Positions 54,178 through 61,180 of a stretch of DNA of 64,000 bases are shown here, in pieces. The stretch comes from an uncultured Selenomonadaceae bacterium (GTDB taxonomy: Bacteria; Bacillota; Negativicutes; Selenomonadales; Selenomonadaceae): NCBI GenBank assembly GCA_902778455.1, contig CACYXR010000014.1:1-64000 (forward strand). The letters are read 5' to 3'. Every line of letters begins with the position of its first letter. Within the stretch, counting starts at the first letter, position 1. The notes under the pieces are model-generated. The model saw nothing but the letters and a program-made list of their open reading frames with translations. It had not been told where the DNA came from and did no database searches. The position numbers and the translations under genes were made by a program.

Positions 54178-54465
54178 ATGGCAACCGCAACGACCAACAT
54201 CAGCATCCGCATGGATCGCGAGCTGAAAGAACGTGCCGACGAATTTTTCAGCGAAATCGGTATGAGCATGTCGACAGCGTTCAACGTATTCATCCGCCAA
54301 ACCCTGCGCGAAGGGCGCATCCCTTTCCATATCTCCGTCGACCGCCCCAACGAGGAAACCATCGCCGCCATGCTGGAAAGCGAACGCATCGCACGCGATC
54401 CTTCTGTGAAGGGTTATACGGATTTGGACGAATTCTTCGAGGATCTGAAACATGGCGAAGACTAA
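54178..54465 (+). CDS. RelB/DinJ-type antitoxin
   Basis: A 95-residue antitoxin. The N-terminal ribbon-helix-helix reads Asn-Ile-Ser-Ile-Arg-Met-Asp near 7-13, then Ala-Asp-Glu-Phe-Phe-Ser-Glu-Ile-Gly-Met-Ser-Met-Ser-Thr-Ala-Phe-Asn-Val-Phe. The C-terminal half is acidic and would wrap the toxin. AAAGGAG lies before the ATG. It overlaps the toxin gene by 14 bases, the usual order for a type II module. Confidence 0.92.
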   Translation: MATATTNISIRMDRELKERADEFFSEIGMSMSTAFNVFIRQTLREGRIPFHISVDRPNEETIAAMLESERIARDPSVKGYTDLDEFFEDLKHGED

Positions 54466-54745
54466 ATACATCTTAAAATCAACGGCTGAATTCCGCAAAA
54501 ATTACCGCACGATGGAAAAACGCGGCCTGCCTATGCAATTATTGGACGAGGCAATCAGGCAATTAGTTATGGGAGAGAGCCTGCCGCCCCAAAACAAAGA
54601 CCACGCGCTCAAAGGCAAATGGAAAAACTTTCGCGAATGCCACATCCAGCCCGATTGGTTGTTGGTCTATCAAATCATCAAAGACACATTGGTATTGACT
54701 CTTTCGCGCACCGGCACGCATAGCGACATCTTCGGAAACGAATAA
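54452..54745 (+). CDS. YafQ family mRNA interferase toxin
   Basis: A 97-residue ribosome-dependent RNase of the RelE superfamily. The YafQ active-site pattern is present: His in Lys-Asp-His-Ala-Leu-Lys-Gly near 50, His and Asp in Cys-His-Ile-Gln-Pro-Asp-Trp-Leu-Leu-Val-Tyr near 62-72, and a late Arg-Thr-Gly-Thr-His-Ser-Asp near 85-91. Nothing suggests inactivation. It is translationally coupled to the antitoxin. Confidence 0.92.
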   Translation: MAKTKYILKSTAEFRKNYRTMEKRGLPMQLLDEAIRQLVMGESLPPQNKDHALKGKWKNFRECHIQPDWLLVYQIIKDTLVLTLSRTGTHSDIFGNE

Positions 54746-54891
54746 AGATTGCCGTACAAAAATTATATGCGGTAAGAAAATATGATTTTCTGATTTTCCT
54801 GTTTTTTACGCAAAAATTTTTGATGAACATGCATCGAGCGAAAGCTCTTGCAACGCAACGGTTCCCTAAATAGGCAGAAACTTTTGGTTTG
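54746..54891. other. AT-rich gap with no recognisable gene
   Basis: The sequence after the YafQ gene has a small GAGCGAAAGCTC hairpin near 54836 and AT-rich patches. I see no ribosome site with a credible frame here. Confidence 0.5.
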
Positions 54892-54943
54892 CAAAAAAGC
54901 GGCTGCCGCAGGAAGAATTCCCTCCTTCCTGCGGCAGCCGCTT
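54892..54943 (-). terminator. Terminator of the pilus-linked minus-strand run
   Basis: A 19-bp perfect stem (54897-54915 with 54925-54943), followed on minus by TTTTTTGC. It lies 49 bases past the stop of the HExxH protein gene. Confidence 0.88.
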
Positions 54944-54991
54944 GCGCATTTCCGGCGCAGCCGACGAAAGCATATCGCATCACAGCAGCCT

Positions 54992-55852
54992 CTATTCTCC
55001 CATGCCTTCTAATCTCTCCGCGATGCTCTTCCTCGCCAGCGCTGACAGCAGCTCCATATCTCCCGAGTTTCGCGCCTGCAGTTTATTGAGTTCCTCGGCG
55101 ACTGCGTCCAATACCCGATCCACGGCGCGATAGACCTTCGGTCTTTCCTCTTCCGCCACATCCTGACAATAAAAGGACAAGCGCCCCGTGCAGGTGTCTT
55201 TTCCTTTCGTGAGGCCGAAATAAACGCGCTGCCGATCCGCGTCGAATTTTCCGAAGGCGGCGATCTGCCCCAATGCGTCGGCCATGATCTCGTCCAACGC
55301 GTGGTTTTGCATTCCGCCGAAAATCCGGAGCGTCTCGTAATGGGCACATTCATGGCGCAGGCGCAGACGATGGGATCGTATCAGCCAATCCTCTTCGGAA
55401 AGCCCCATCGCCTCAGCGGGAATGTTGCTGTACGGCGCATAGTTCAAAAGCAGCACGCGATGACGATAGATCGGTTTTGCCCGCGTCTGCATCGTGAACG
55501 CGTTCACCGTCGGCGGATATTCCTGCGGCTTCTTTCTCCCGTTCAGCAACGCTTCCATAGCCCGAAAATCCGGATGGCTTTGCGTGGCGATCACGGGAAG
55601 CCGCCCGCCCAAACTCTCGGCAAAAGAGATGTTCAGCGCACCTATATTTTCCCATGGAAAACCGGAAACAGGAAGCTCAAAATCCTTCGAAAGGAAATCA
55701 AGAACTTCCTGCCCCTCTGTTTCCCGCCACGATGCGACGAAGGGTTCGTCCGCCAGGGGCAGCTCCGGCATTTTTTCCGGGATTTCATAACGGTGCTTCA
55801 GATAGGCCTCGGCGGATATGTTTTCGGGCGCAAAAAATCCTGCCATGTCCAT
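54992..55852 (-). CDS. HExxH-containing hypothetical protein (DUF7005-like)
   Basis: A 286-residue soluble protein with no signal or membrane helix. Residues about 174-200 read Arg-His-Glu-Cys-Ala-His-Tyr-Glu-Thr, then His-Ala-Leu-Asp-Glu-Ile-Met-Ala-Asp-Ala-Leu-Gly. His-Glu-x-x-His with a downstream Glu-x-x-x-Asp fits a zincin metalloprotease. It is reminiscent of DUF7005 proteins, with which I am only loosely familiar. The ATG at 55852 is used because the longer frame starts at a TTG; AAAGGGG lies 11 bases upstream. It is the last gene of the pilus run, 33 bases after the 63-residue protein. The function is unknown. Confidence 0.7.
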   Translation of the reverse strand: MDMAGFFAPENISAEAYLKHRYEIPEKMPELPLADEPFVASWRETEGQEVLDFLSKDFELPVSGFPWENIGALNISFAESLGGRLPVIATQSHPDFRAMEALLNGRKKPQEYPPTVNAFTMQTRAKPIYRHRVLLLNYAPYSNIPAEAMGLSEEDWLIRSHRLRLRHECAHYETLRIFGGMQNHALDEIMADALGQIAAFGKFDADRQRVYFGLTKGKDTCTGRLSFYCQDVAEEERPKVYRAVDRVLDAVAEELNKLQARNSGDMELLSALARKSIAERLEGMGE

Positions 55853-55885
55853 AAAGCTGTTTTCCCCTTTCTCCCCCTGCAAGCG

Positions 55886-56062
55886 TCAGCAGGTACACGA
55901 ATCTTCCGCCGGCGCTCCCTCCATTTGCTTCAGGTCGTAAAGAAGCCCCGTCAAAGCCCGCTTCGCGATCGCGATCGGGCAATCCGGCGAGCAGACCGCG
56001 CAATGCCCGCAGGCGTCCTCCACCGCATCCAATGCCTTTTTCACTTTTTCCGACTGCATCAT
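55886..56062 (-). CDS. Small cysteine-rich protein
   Basis: A 58-residue protein with Cys-Gly-His-Cys-Ala-Val-Cys-x4-Cys-Pro near 19-29, and a C-terminal Cys-Thr-Cys. The spacing Cys-x2-Cys-x2-Cys-x4-Cys-Pro recalls a half ferredoxin or a metal-binding knuckle. GGGAGG precedes the tandem ATGs, and the first of these, at 56062, was chosen. It sits between the minor pilin genes and the HExxH gene on the same strand. No family assignment is possible beyond a small metal- or cluster-binding protein. Confidence 0.6.
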   Translation of the reverse strand: MMQSEKVKKALDAVEDACGHCAVCSPDCPIAIAKRALTGLLYDLKQMEGAPAEDSCTC

Positions 56063-56128
56063 AAGATTCCCTCCCAATCTTCATTGTTTACCAGCATCAT
56101 AGCAAAACCGAACCCAAAAGTAAACTTT

Positions 56129-56566
56129 CTATCTCTCCCAATGCTCGATGACGTACTTTCCCTCTTTTTCCTTCACCACCCCGACAGTTCGGGCGCGGTC
56201 CTCGTCTTTTTCTTTCTCTCCTTTATGGCCGACGCCCAAGAGCAGGATCTCATTTTCTTTTTTTCGCGCGAAAACCTCAACCAAAGCGTCGTCCGCCTTG
56301 GTCGTAAGCAGCAGCTCTTTTTTATTTCTCGCTCCGTTCGCCTTCGCCGCCGTTGCCGCATCCTCGTTCATCCGTGCGACCGCCAGCCGCACGCCGTCCT
56401 CCGCCGCGTTCCTGATCGCGTCCCTCGCCAGGAAACGGCGCGTCGACGAGATATGATTTTTGCTCACCGTGTACATGGTCGCGGAAACGACCATCAAAAT
56501 CCCGAGCGCGCACAGCCCGAAAATCGAGACCATGCCCCGCTCCCCGCGCAAAAGCTTGTTCATCAC
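56129..56566 (-). CDS. PilX-like minor pilus assembly protein
   Basis: A 145-residue protein with a short basic start and one N-terminal helix (about 11-33), in the PilX arrangement Arg-Gly-Met-Val-Ser-Ile-Phe-Gly-Leu. There is no Glu at position 5 after the Gly, as often seen in PilX/GspK-type pseudopilins. The body is charged, with Lys/Glu stretches near 75-85 and 120-135. Its start overlaps the PilW-like gene by four bases, placing it in the minor-pilin set that primes pilus assembly. Confidence 0.65.
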   Translation of the reverse strand: MMNKLLRGERGMVSIFGLCALGILMVVSATMYTVSKNHISSTRRFLARDAIRNAAEDGVRLAVARMNEDAATAAKANGARNKKELLLTTKADDALVEVFARKKENEILLLGVGHKGEKEKDEDRARTVGVVKEKEGKYVIEHWER

Positions 56567-57054
56567 GGCGTCTTCCCCATCATGGTTACCATCGTTTCCA
56601 GCGTATAGGTCTGATCCGTCAGCGTATTTTTCCCTACAAGGCGCAAAAAAACAGCCTGTTCCCGCGAATCGAAAAAGGTTGCTTCAAATTCTTCCATTGC
56701 GATTTTCCCCAACGTGCTCTGCCCGGTCAACGGCTGGCTGTCGCAGCGGATACGCGGGACCGTTTCGTTCGTCCGCTCGTAAACGACCGACCGGACGGAG
56801 CCGCCCACTCCACGGCAATAAATCCTGAGACGTTTGCCTTCGATCTGCGCTTTCTCCGCGTACCGAAGATCCATCACCATACGCTCCATCGCATAGCCCA
56901 CCTGTTCCTGGAGCGCCCAGTCGCTCATCAGGAAAATGTACGCGCGAACGCCGAATATGAACGCCGTTCCCAGCGCCACGGAAAGGGCTGCAATCATCGG
57001 CATCGACGCGGCCAGCTCCAAAAGCGCCGCGCCCTTTTGTCGCCCGTCACTCAT
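56563..57054 (-). CDS. PilW-like minor pseudopilin
   Basis: A 163-residue protein with a prepilin-like N-terminus: Gln-Lys-Gly-Ala-Ala-Leu-Leu-Glu-Leu-Ala-Ala. The cleavage site is after Gly near residue 8 and Glu lies at mature position 5, then a helix runs to about 38. The C-terminal part is beta-rich, with Tyr-Cys-Arg and Arg-Cys-Asp that could form a disulfide. It overlaps the PilV-like gene by eight bases and the PilX-like gene by four. Confidence 0.7.
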   Translation of the reverse strand: MSDGRQKGAALLELAASMPMIAALSVALGTAFIFGVRAYIFLMSDWALQEQVGYAMERMVMDLRYAEKAQIEGKRLRIYCRGVGGSVRSVVYERTNETVPRIRCDSQPLTGQSTLGKIAMEEFEATFFDSREQAVFLRLVGKNTLTDQTYTLETMVTMMGKTP

Positions 57055-57490
57055 GATACGCCACGAGCTTTCTGTATGTTTCTTCCCGCTGCCGCCCGCG
57101 GATCTGCCATCGGACGTGGGTCTCTACAACCGCCAGGGCAGCCGTTTCCGAGTGCTGTGAAACCGAGGACGAAATATCAAATTGCGTCCCGTTTCTCTCC
57201 GGAGCCGCCGACTCTCCGCCGCGCCATGAAATCGTCCCGTGTGCATGAAGATACGACGCCTGCTGTCCCTCAATCCACGCGACCTGCTCCTGCGCGAGAT
57301 ACGCCGCCGTGATTTCCGCTCCCGCCGCGGCACGGCTTTCCGCCATCGCGCGGTACGCGACGACCAAAGCGCCGTAGCCGAGCACGAGAAAAGAAAGGAC
57401 AAGTGCTTCCAAAAGGAAAAAGCCCCGCTGGTTACTCCTGCGGCGGCGTAAGCGAGACCCGCACCCTGCCCACAACGTCGATAATGACAT
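57047..57490 (-). CDS. PilV-like minor pseudopilin
   Basis: A 147-residue protein. A long, basic leader ends Asn-Gln-Arg-Gly, then Phe-Phe-Leu-Leu-Glu-Ala-Leu-Val, with Phe at +1 and Glu at +5 of the mature form and a helix to about 45. The ATG at 57490 has AGAGG seven bases upstream and lies inside the GspH-like gene, giving an overlap of 59 bases. That overlap is unusual but the prepilin leader has no closer start codon. Confidence 0.68.
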   Translation of the reverse strand: MSLSTLWAGCGSRLRRRRSNQRGFFLLEALVLSFLVLGYGALVVAYRAMAESRAAAGAEITAAYLAQEQVAWIEGQQASYLHAHGTISWRGGESAAPERNGTQFDISSSVSQHSETAALAVVETHVRWQIRGRQREETYRKLVAYHE

Positions 57491-57902
57491 ATCGTACCTC
57501 TTTCCCCGCCTGCAGCATGATCGTCATCGGCTGCGCGTCTCCCGTCATGCGGAAATCCACGTCACTGTTGCAAATCAGCTCGACATCTTTCGGCAGCGGA
57601 TGCCAAAAAACATCTTTTCCGTTCTCTCGCGTTCCGTATCCGTCCGCGTTCAGCTCGAATTTCGGCTGCGCCTCTTCCCCTGCGCCCGGAAAGTCTCTGT
57701 GTATCGGCTGGCGCGTAATAACCGTTTCCCTGTAGCGCATAAGTTCCGAGGCAAGCTGCGCCGCTTCCCCGTCCAGCCGGAGCGCCGTCCCGAAGCCCCA
57801 CAGGCGCGGCACGGCAAACGCCGCGAAAACGGAAACGATCAGCAGCGCAATCAGAAGCTCCGCCACCCCTTCGCCGCGCTTATCCAAAACAATTCGCCCC
57901 AT
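57432..57902 (-). CDS. GspH/FimT-like pseudopilin
   Basis: A 156-residue protein starting Met-Gly-Arg-Ile-Val-Leu-Asp-Lys-Arg-Gly. The presumed cleavage is after that Gly, and mature residue 5 is Glu (Glu-Gly-Val-Ala-Glu-Leu-Leu-Ile-Ala-Leu). The +1 residue is Glu instead of the usual Phe or Met. A GspH-like domain follows (Ala-Ser-Glu-Leu-Met-Arg-Tyr-Arg-Glu near 50; Asp-Val-Val-Gly-Arg-Val near 145). The ATG at 57902 lies within the prepilin peptidase gene, overlapping by 23 bases. A longer frame upstream is an artefact of the overlap. Confidence 0.7.
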   Translation of the reverse strand: MGRIVLDKRGEGVAELLIALLIVSVFAAFAVPRLWGFGTALRLDGEAAQLASELMRYRETVITRQPIHRDFPGAGEEAQPKFELNADGYGTRENGKDVFWHPLPKDVELICNSDVDFRMTGDAQPMTIMLQAGKEVRYVIIDVVGRVRVSLTPPQE

Positions 57903-58458
57903 AAGCCGCAAGCAGCCGATGACCGAAGAAAAACGCCGTCCAAATCCCGATGGAAAGAAAAGGGCCGAACACCATCGCTTCTTTTCTTTTCCTACGCCCC
58001 GACACGAGCAGGAAAATCGCCGCCAGCCCGCCGAACCAGGAGGCAATCGCCAGCGCGAGAAGCGCGCCCTGCCATCCGAGCCAGATACCGCCCGCCGCTA
58101 GCAGCTTCACATCGCCGCCGCCCATCCCGCCGTTCGTCAAGATCGCCAAAACCAAAAGCGGAACGCCGCCAGCCAAAGCCCCGAGCAGCAAATCGGGCGC
58201 GTCCATGATCCCATGGAAACGAAAACATACCGCCAAAAGTGCCATCGGGAACGTCAGCCGATCGAAAATCAGCCCGTAATAATAATCAAACACGGCCGCC
58301 GTCCAAAGAAACGCGGTCAGCACGACGCTTTCCAGAAGCCGCCCGTTTTCCCGCCCCAGGAAAACGCATAAAAAAAACAGCGGAACGCCGCCCGCCAGAA
58401 GCACGCGGCGATGACGGCGAAAAAGCGCGCCCGTCAGCGTCAAGTTTTCGTCCATCAT
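57880..58458 (-). CDS. Prepilin peptidase, A24 domain only
   Basis: A 192-residue aspartic membrane peptidase that trims pilin leaders. Catalytic aspartates lie in Val-Phe-Asp-Tyr-Tyr-Tyr-Gly-Leu-Ile near 57 and in the Gly-Gly-Gly-Asp-Val-Lys-Leu-Leu signature near 118. Phe-Gly-Pro-Phe-Leu near 165 is also typical. The N-terminal methyltransferase domain with its four Cys, present in standard PilD, is absent, so leaders may be cut but not N-methylated by this enzyme. It lies within the pilin genes it probably serves. Confidence 0.88.
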   Translation of the reverse strand: MMDENLTLTGALFRRHRRVLLAGGVPLFFLCVFLGRENGRLLESVVLTAFLWTAAVFDYYYGLIFDRLTFPMALLAVCFRFHGIMDAPDLLLGALAGGVPLLVLAILTNGGMGGGDVKLLAAGGIWLGWQGALLALAIASWFGGLAAIFLLVSGRRKRKEAMVFGPFLSIGIWTAFFFGHRLLAAYGANCFG

Positions 58459-58908
58459 CTATTCCTTCCGCCAAAATTCACTGAGTTTTTTCCCTTCGCA
58501 GGTCGCCTGCATTCCGTCCTTTTCATCCGAGACCAGACCGTAAGAGGCCGCCGTAACGGTAAGAGATTTGCCGTCCTTGAGCCTGCATTCCCCTTTCGGC
58601 GGCTTCACGTTGGAAATATCCAGCACATAATCGCCCAAGTCCTCGATTTTCGTCGGGTTCGTCCCCTTTTCCGTCTGATACATCACGACGGCGGCATTCA
58701 ATACCTGCAGGTCGGATTGTATACGCGCCGTGTTCGCCAGCGCCACCGCATTCGTGAACCGCGGCACGGCAACCGCCGCAAGCACGCCGACAATGCTGAT
58801 GACGATCAGCATTTCCAGCAATGTGAACCCCCGCTGATTTTTCAAACTCCTTTCGACAGAAAAACGCAAAGCCTTTCCCTCCCGTCTGCGAAACATAAAC
58901 GATTCCAT
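58459..58908 (-). CDS. Major type IV pilin / GspG-ComGC-like prepilin
   Basis: A 149-residue prepilin with a long leader (about 27 residues) ending Asn-Gln-Arg-Gly. The canonical mature start is Phe-Thr-Leu-Leu-Glu-Met-Leu-Ile-Val-Ile-Ser-Ile-Val-Gly-Val-Leu. The globular part has Gln-Thr-Glu-Lys-Gly-Thr-Asn-Pro and two Cys (Glu-Cys-Arg and Thr-Cys-Glu) that probably pair. It directly follows pilC and precedes the peptidase by one base, so it is the likely main fibre subunit. The start could also be the Met at 58896; no strong ribosome site is visible. Confidence 0.88.
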   Translation of the reverse strand: MESFMFRRREGKALRFSVERSLKNQRGFTLLEMLIVISIVGVLAAVAVPRFTNAVALANTARIQSDLQVLNAAVVMYQTEKGTNPTKIEDLGDYVLDISNVKPPKGECRLKDGKSLTVTAASYGLVSDEKDGMQATCEGKKLSEFWRKE

Positions 58909-58919
58909 CTATATCTATT

Positions 58920-60131
58920 CTACATAAACGCCGTCATGCTGTCCAGAAGCGGCAGCACCGTCGAGAAAATGATGAAGCCTACGACGCTGCCGAGGATCAG
59001 CAGTGCCAGCGGCGGCATCAGCACGCGGACGCGCTCCGCGCGGGTGTCCAGATCGAGACGGCAATAGGCGGCAATCTTCGCCAGCATGCCCTCCAATTCC
59101 CCCGCCGTTTCCCCTGTCGCCAAAAGCTCCAAATGCATCGGCGAGAAAATTTTGCTCCCGCGCAGAGCCGTCGAAAGCGGATAACCTTTCTGCACCTCGG
59201 AATGGGCCCGCCGGAGCCCCTGCCGGAGAAACGCGTTTTCCGTGACGCCCTGCACGATCGAAAGCGCCTGATCGATAACCATTCCGCTGGAGAGCAGCAC
59301 GGAAAGCGTACCCGCGAGGCTCGTCCGTTCGGCGGAAAGAATCAGATCCCCGAAAACCGGACAGTGCACCAGCCCCCGATCGGCTCGGACGCGGAACGCG
59401 TCTTTTCGTCGGTATAGCCAAATCACACACCCCACCGACGCGGCTGCCGCGAGCAAAAGCAACAGGCCATAGTCGCCAAGGAAATCGCAGGCGCCGAGCA
59501 AGAAACGCGTCGGAAGCGGAAGCTCAATCGAAAGGGAGCGGAACATCGACACGAACACGGGAAACACGAACATCAGCAAAAAACCCGCGGCCATCGCCAC
59601 CGCCGCCGCCAAAACGCACGGATACATCATCAGCGTCAACATTTTTTCCCTTGCGGCGTAATCCGATTCCAGCGAATCCGCCAACCGCTCCAAGAGAATA
59701 TCGAGGCTGCCGCTCCTTTCCCCGGCGTCGACAAGTGCCGTAATCCTCGGCGCGAAAACCTGCGGCCATTGCCCCATCGCCTCGGACAGCCGCTCGCCGT
59801 CGGACACCGCGCGATAAAGCCCCTTCAGGACTTGCCCTCCCGCGCCCTTTGTCTCCTGCTCCGAAAGCACGCGAAGCGCCTCGCCGATAGTCACGCCCGC
59901 CGAAAGCATCACCGCGAGCCGGCGGCAGAGCAGCACCGGAAACCTGCGGTCCGGCAATGCCTCTAAATGCCACGTCATACGCGCGGGCCGAAGCCGTACC
60001 ACAAAAAGACCGCCCTCGGAAAGCCGCTTTGCGGCTTCCCGCTTCGAAGCTGCCCGAAGCCTTCCCCGGCGCATACGTCCGGCGGCGTCGCGCGCCTTGT
60101 AGTCGTATTCGGTCATCGTGCTCGCGCTCAT
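58920..60131 (-). CDS. pilC: Type IV pilus platform protein PilC (GspF family)
   Basis: A 403-residue inner-membrane platform protein. After Tyr-Asp-Tyr-Lys-Ala-Arg-Asp-Ala-Ala-Gly come two GspF domains (about 65-190 and 265-390), each followed by a hydrophobic helix pair. Typical blocks are Phe-Ala-Pro-Arg-Ile-Thr-Ala-Leu-Val-Asp-Ala-Gly-Glu-Arg-Ser-Gly near 122-137 and Leu-Ala-Thr-Gly-Glu-Thr-Ala-Gly-Glu-Leu near 335-345. Its start overlaps the pilT stop (ATGA). It anchors both motor ATPases. Confidence 0.93.
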   Translation of the reverse strand: MSASTMTEYDYKARDAAGRMRRGRLRAASKREAAKRLSEGGLFVVRLRPARMTWHLEALPDRRFPVLLCRRLAVMLSAGVTIGEALRVLSEQETKGAGGQVLKGLYRAVSDGERLSEAMGQWPQVFAPRITALVDAGERSGSLDILLERLADSLESDYAAREKMLTLMMYPCVLAAAVAMAAGFLLMFVFPVFVSMFRSLSIELPLPTRFLLGACDFLGDYGLLLLLAAAASVGCVIWLYRRKDAFRVRADRGLVHCPVFGDLILSAERTSLAGTLSVLLSSGMVIDQALSIVQGVTENAFLRQGLRRAHSEVQKGYPLSTALRGSKIFSPMHLELLATGETAGELEGMLAKIAAYCRLDLDTRAERVRVLMPPLALLILGSVVGFIIFSTVLPLLDSMTAFM

Positions 60132-61180
60132 CGCAATTTCTCAAACCGGCGCGCCGTTTCCGCGTCGATTTTCCCCGCCGCCCGCAATCGCTCGACGTCC
60201 TGCCCCATCGTCTGCATCCCGCAGGACGCGCCGGACATGATGCAGGACGCCAACTGCTCCGGCTTGCCCGCGCGAATCAGATGGCGCACCGCGTCTGTCG
60301 CGACGAGTACCTCCGACGCCAGGACGCGCCCGCCGTTCACCGCCGGCAAAAGCTCCTGCGAAATCATCGCCTCCAAAACGGCGGCAAGCTGCGCGCGGAT
60401 TTCCTGCTGCTGCGCCGCAGGGAAAAAGCTCTCGATCCGATGCACAGCCTCGGCGGCGGAACGCGTATGAAGACTGGCCAACACCAGCTGTCCCGTCTCC
60501 GCCGCGCTGAGAGCCGCCTGTACCGCATCCGCGTCGCGCAGCTCCCCTACCAGCAAGATATCGGGATCCTCCCGAAGCGCGCTTCGGATCGCGCCGCCGA
60601 AGGACACGAAATGCGTGCCGATTTCCCGTTGACTGATCAGGCTTTTCCCCGACGCATAGACATACTCGATAGGGTCTTCCAGCGAAATCACGCGCGCCGC
60701 GCGCATTTGGGAAATCTGATTGAGAAACGCCGCCAGCGTCGTCGTCTTCCCGGCGCCCGTCTTTCCCGAGACGAGCACCAGGCCGGAGCGGAGCGGCAAA
60801 AGCCGCCGAAAGACAGGGGGGACGCCCAGCGACTCCAGCGAAGGTATGCGCTCCGGCACAAGCCGTATCGAAAGCGCCGTACCGCCCCGCGCCGCAAAAC
60901 CGTGGACGCGCAGCCGCAGCCGAAGCGCCGCATCCTCCCGCGCGAAATCAATCTCTCCCCGCGTCCGGAACTTTTCCCCTTGCTCTGTCGTCATCCACGA
61001 CGAAAGGAGCAGCGAGATTTCCCGTTCCGTCGGCGCGTTTTCCGTTTCCGCAGCATGCATGAGAGCGCCGTTCACACGAAAAAAGGCAGGCGCGCCCGGC
61101 GCAAGATGGATATCCGACGCGCCCTCCTGAACCGCACGATCGAGAAGTCCGCGCCACGCCTGTTCGTCAAAGCCCCCCAT
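60128..61180 (-). CDS. pilT: Type IV pilus retraction ATPase PilT
   Basis: A 350-residue hexameric ATPase that pulls pili back. It has Gly-Ala-Ser-Asp-Ile-His-Leu near 19-25, Walker A Gly-Lys-Thr-Gly-Ala-Gly-Lys-Thr-Thr near 138, the Asp box Ser-Leu-Glu-Asp-Pro-Ile-Glu-Tyr, Walker B Leu-Val-Gly-Glu-Leu-Arg-Asp near 208, and His box Leu-Ala-Ser-Leu-His-Thr. The PilT-specific segment Ala-Ala-Val-Leu-Glu-Ala-Met-Ile-Ser-Gln-Glu-Leu-Leu-Pro is present near 265. The ATG lies within the end of pilB. The longer frame to 61468 is a read-through artefact. Confidence 0.93.
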   Translation of the reverse strand: MGGFDEQAWRGLLDRAVQEGASDIHLAPGAPAFFRVNGALMHAAETENAPTEREISLLLSSWMTTEQGEKFRTRGEIDFAREDAALRLRLRVHGFAARGGTALSIRLVPERIPSLESLGVPPVFRRLLPLRSGLVLVSGKTGAGKTTTLAAFLNQISQMRAARVISLEDPIEYVYASGKSLISQREIGTHFVSFGGAIRSALREDPDILLVGELRDADAVQAALSAAETGQLVLASLHTRSAAEAVHRIESFFPAAQQQEIRAQLAAVLEAMISQELLPAVNGGRVLASEVLVATDAVRHLIRAGKPEQLASCIMSGASCGMQTMGQDVERLRAAGKIDAETARRFEKLR

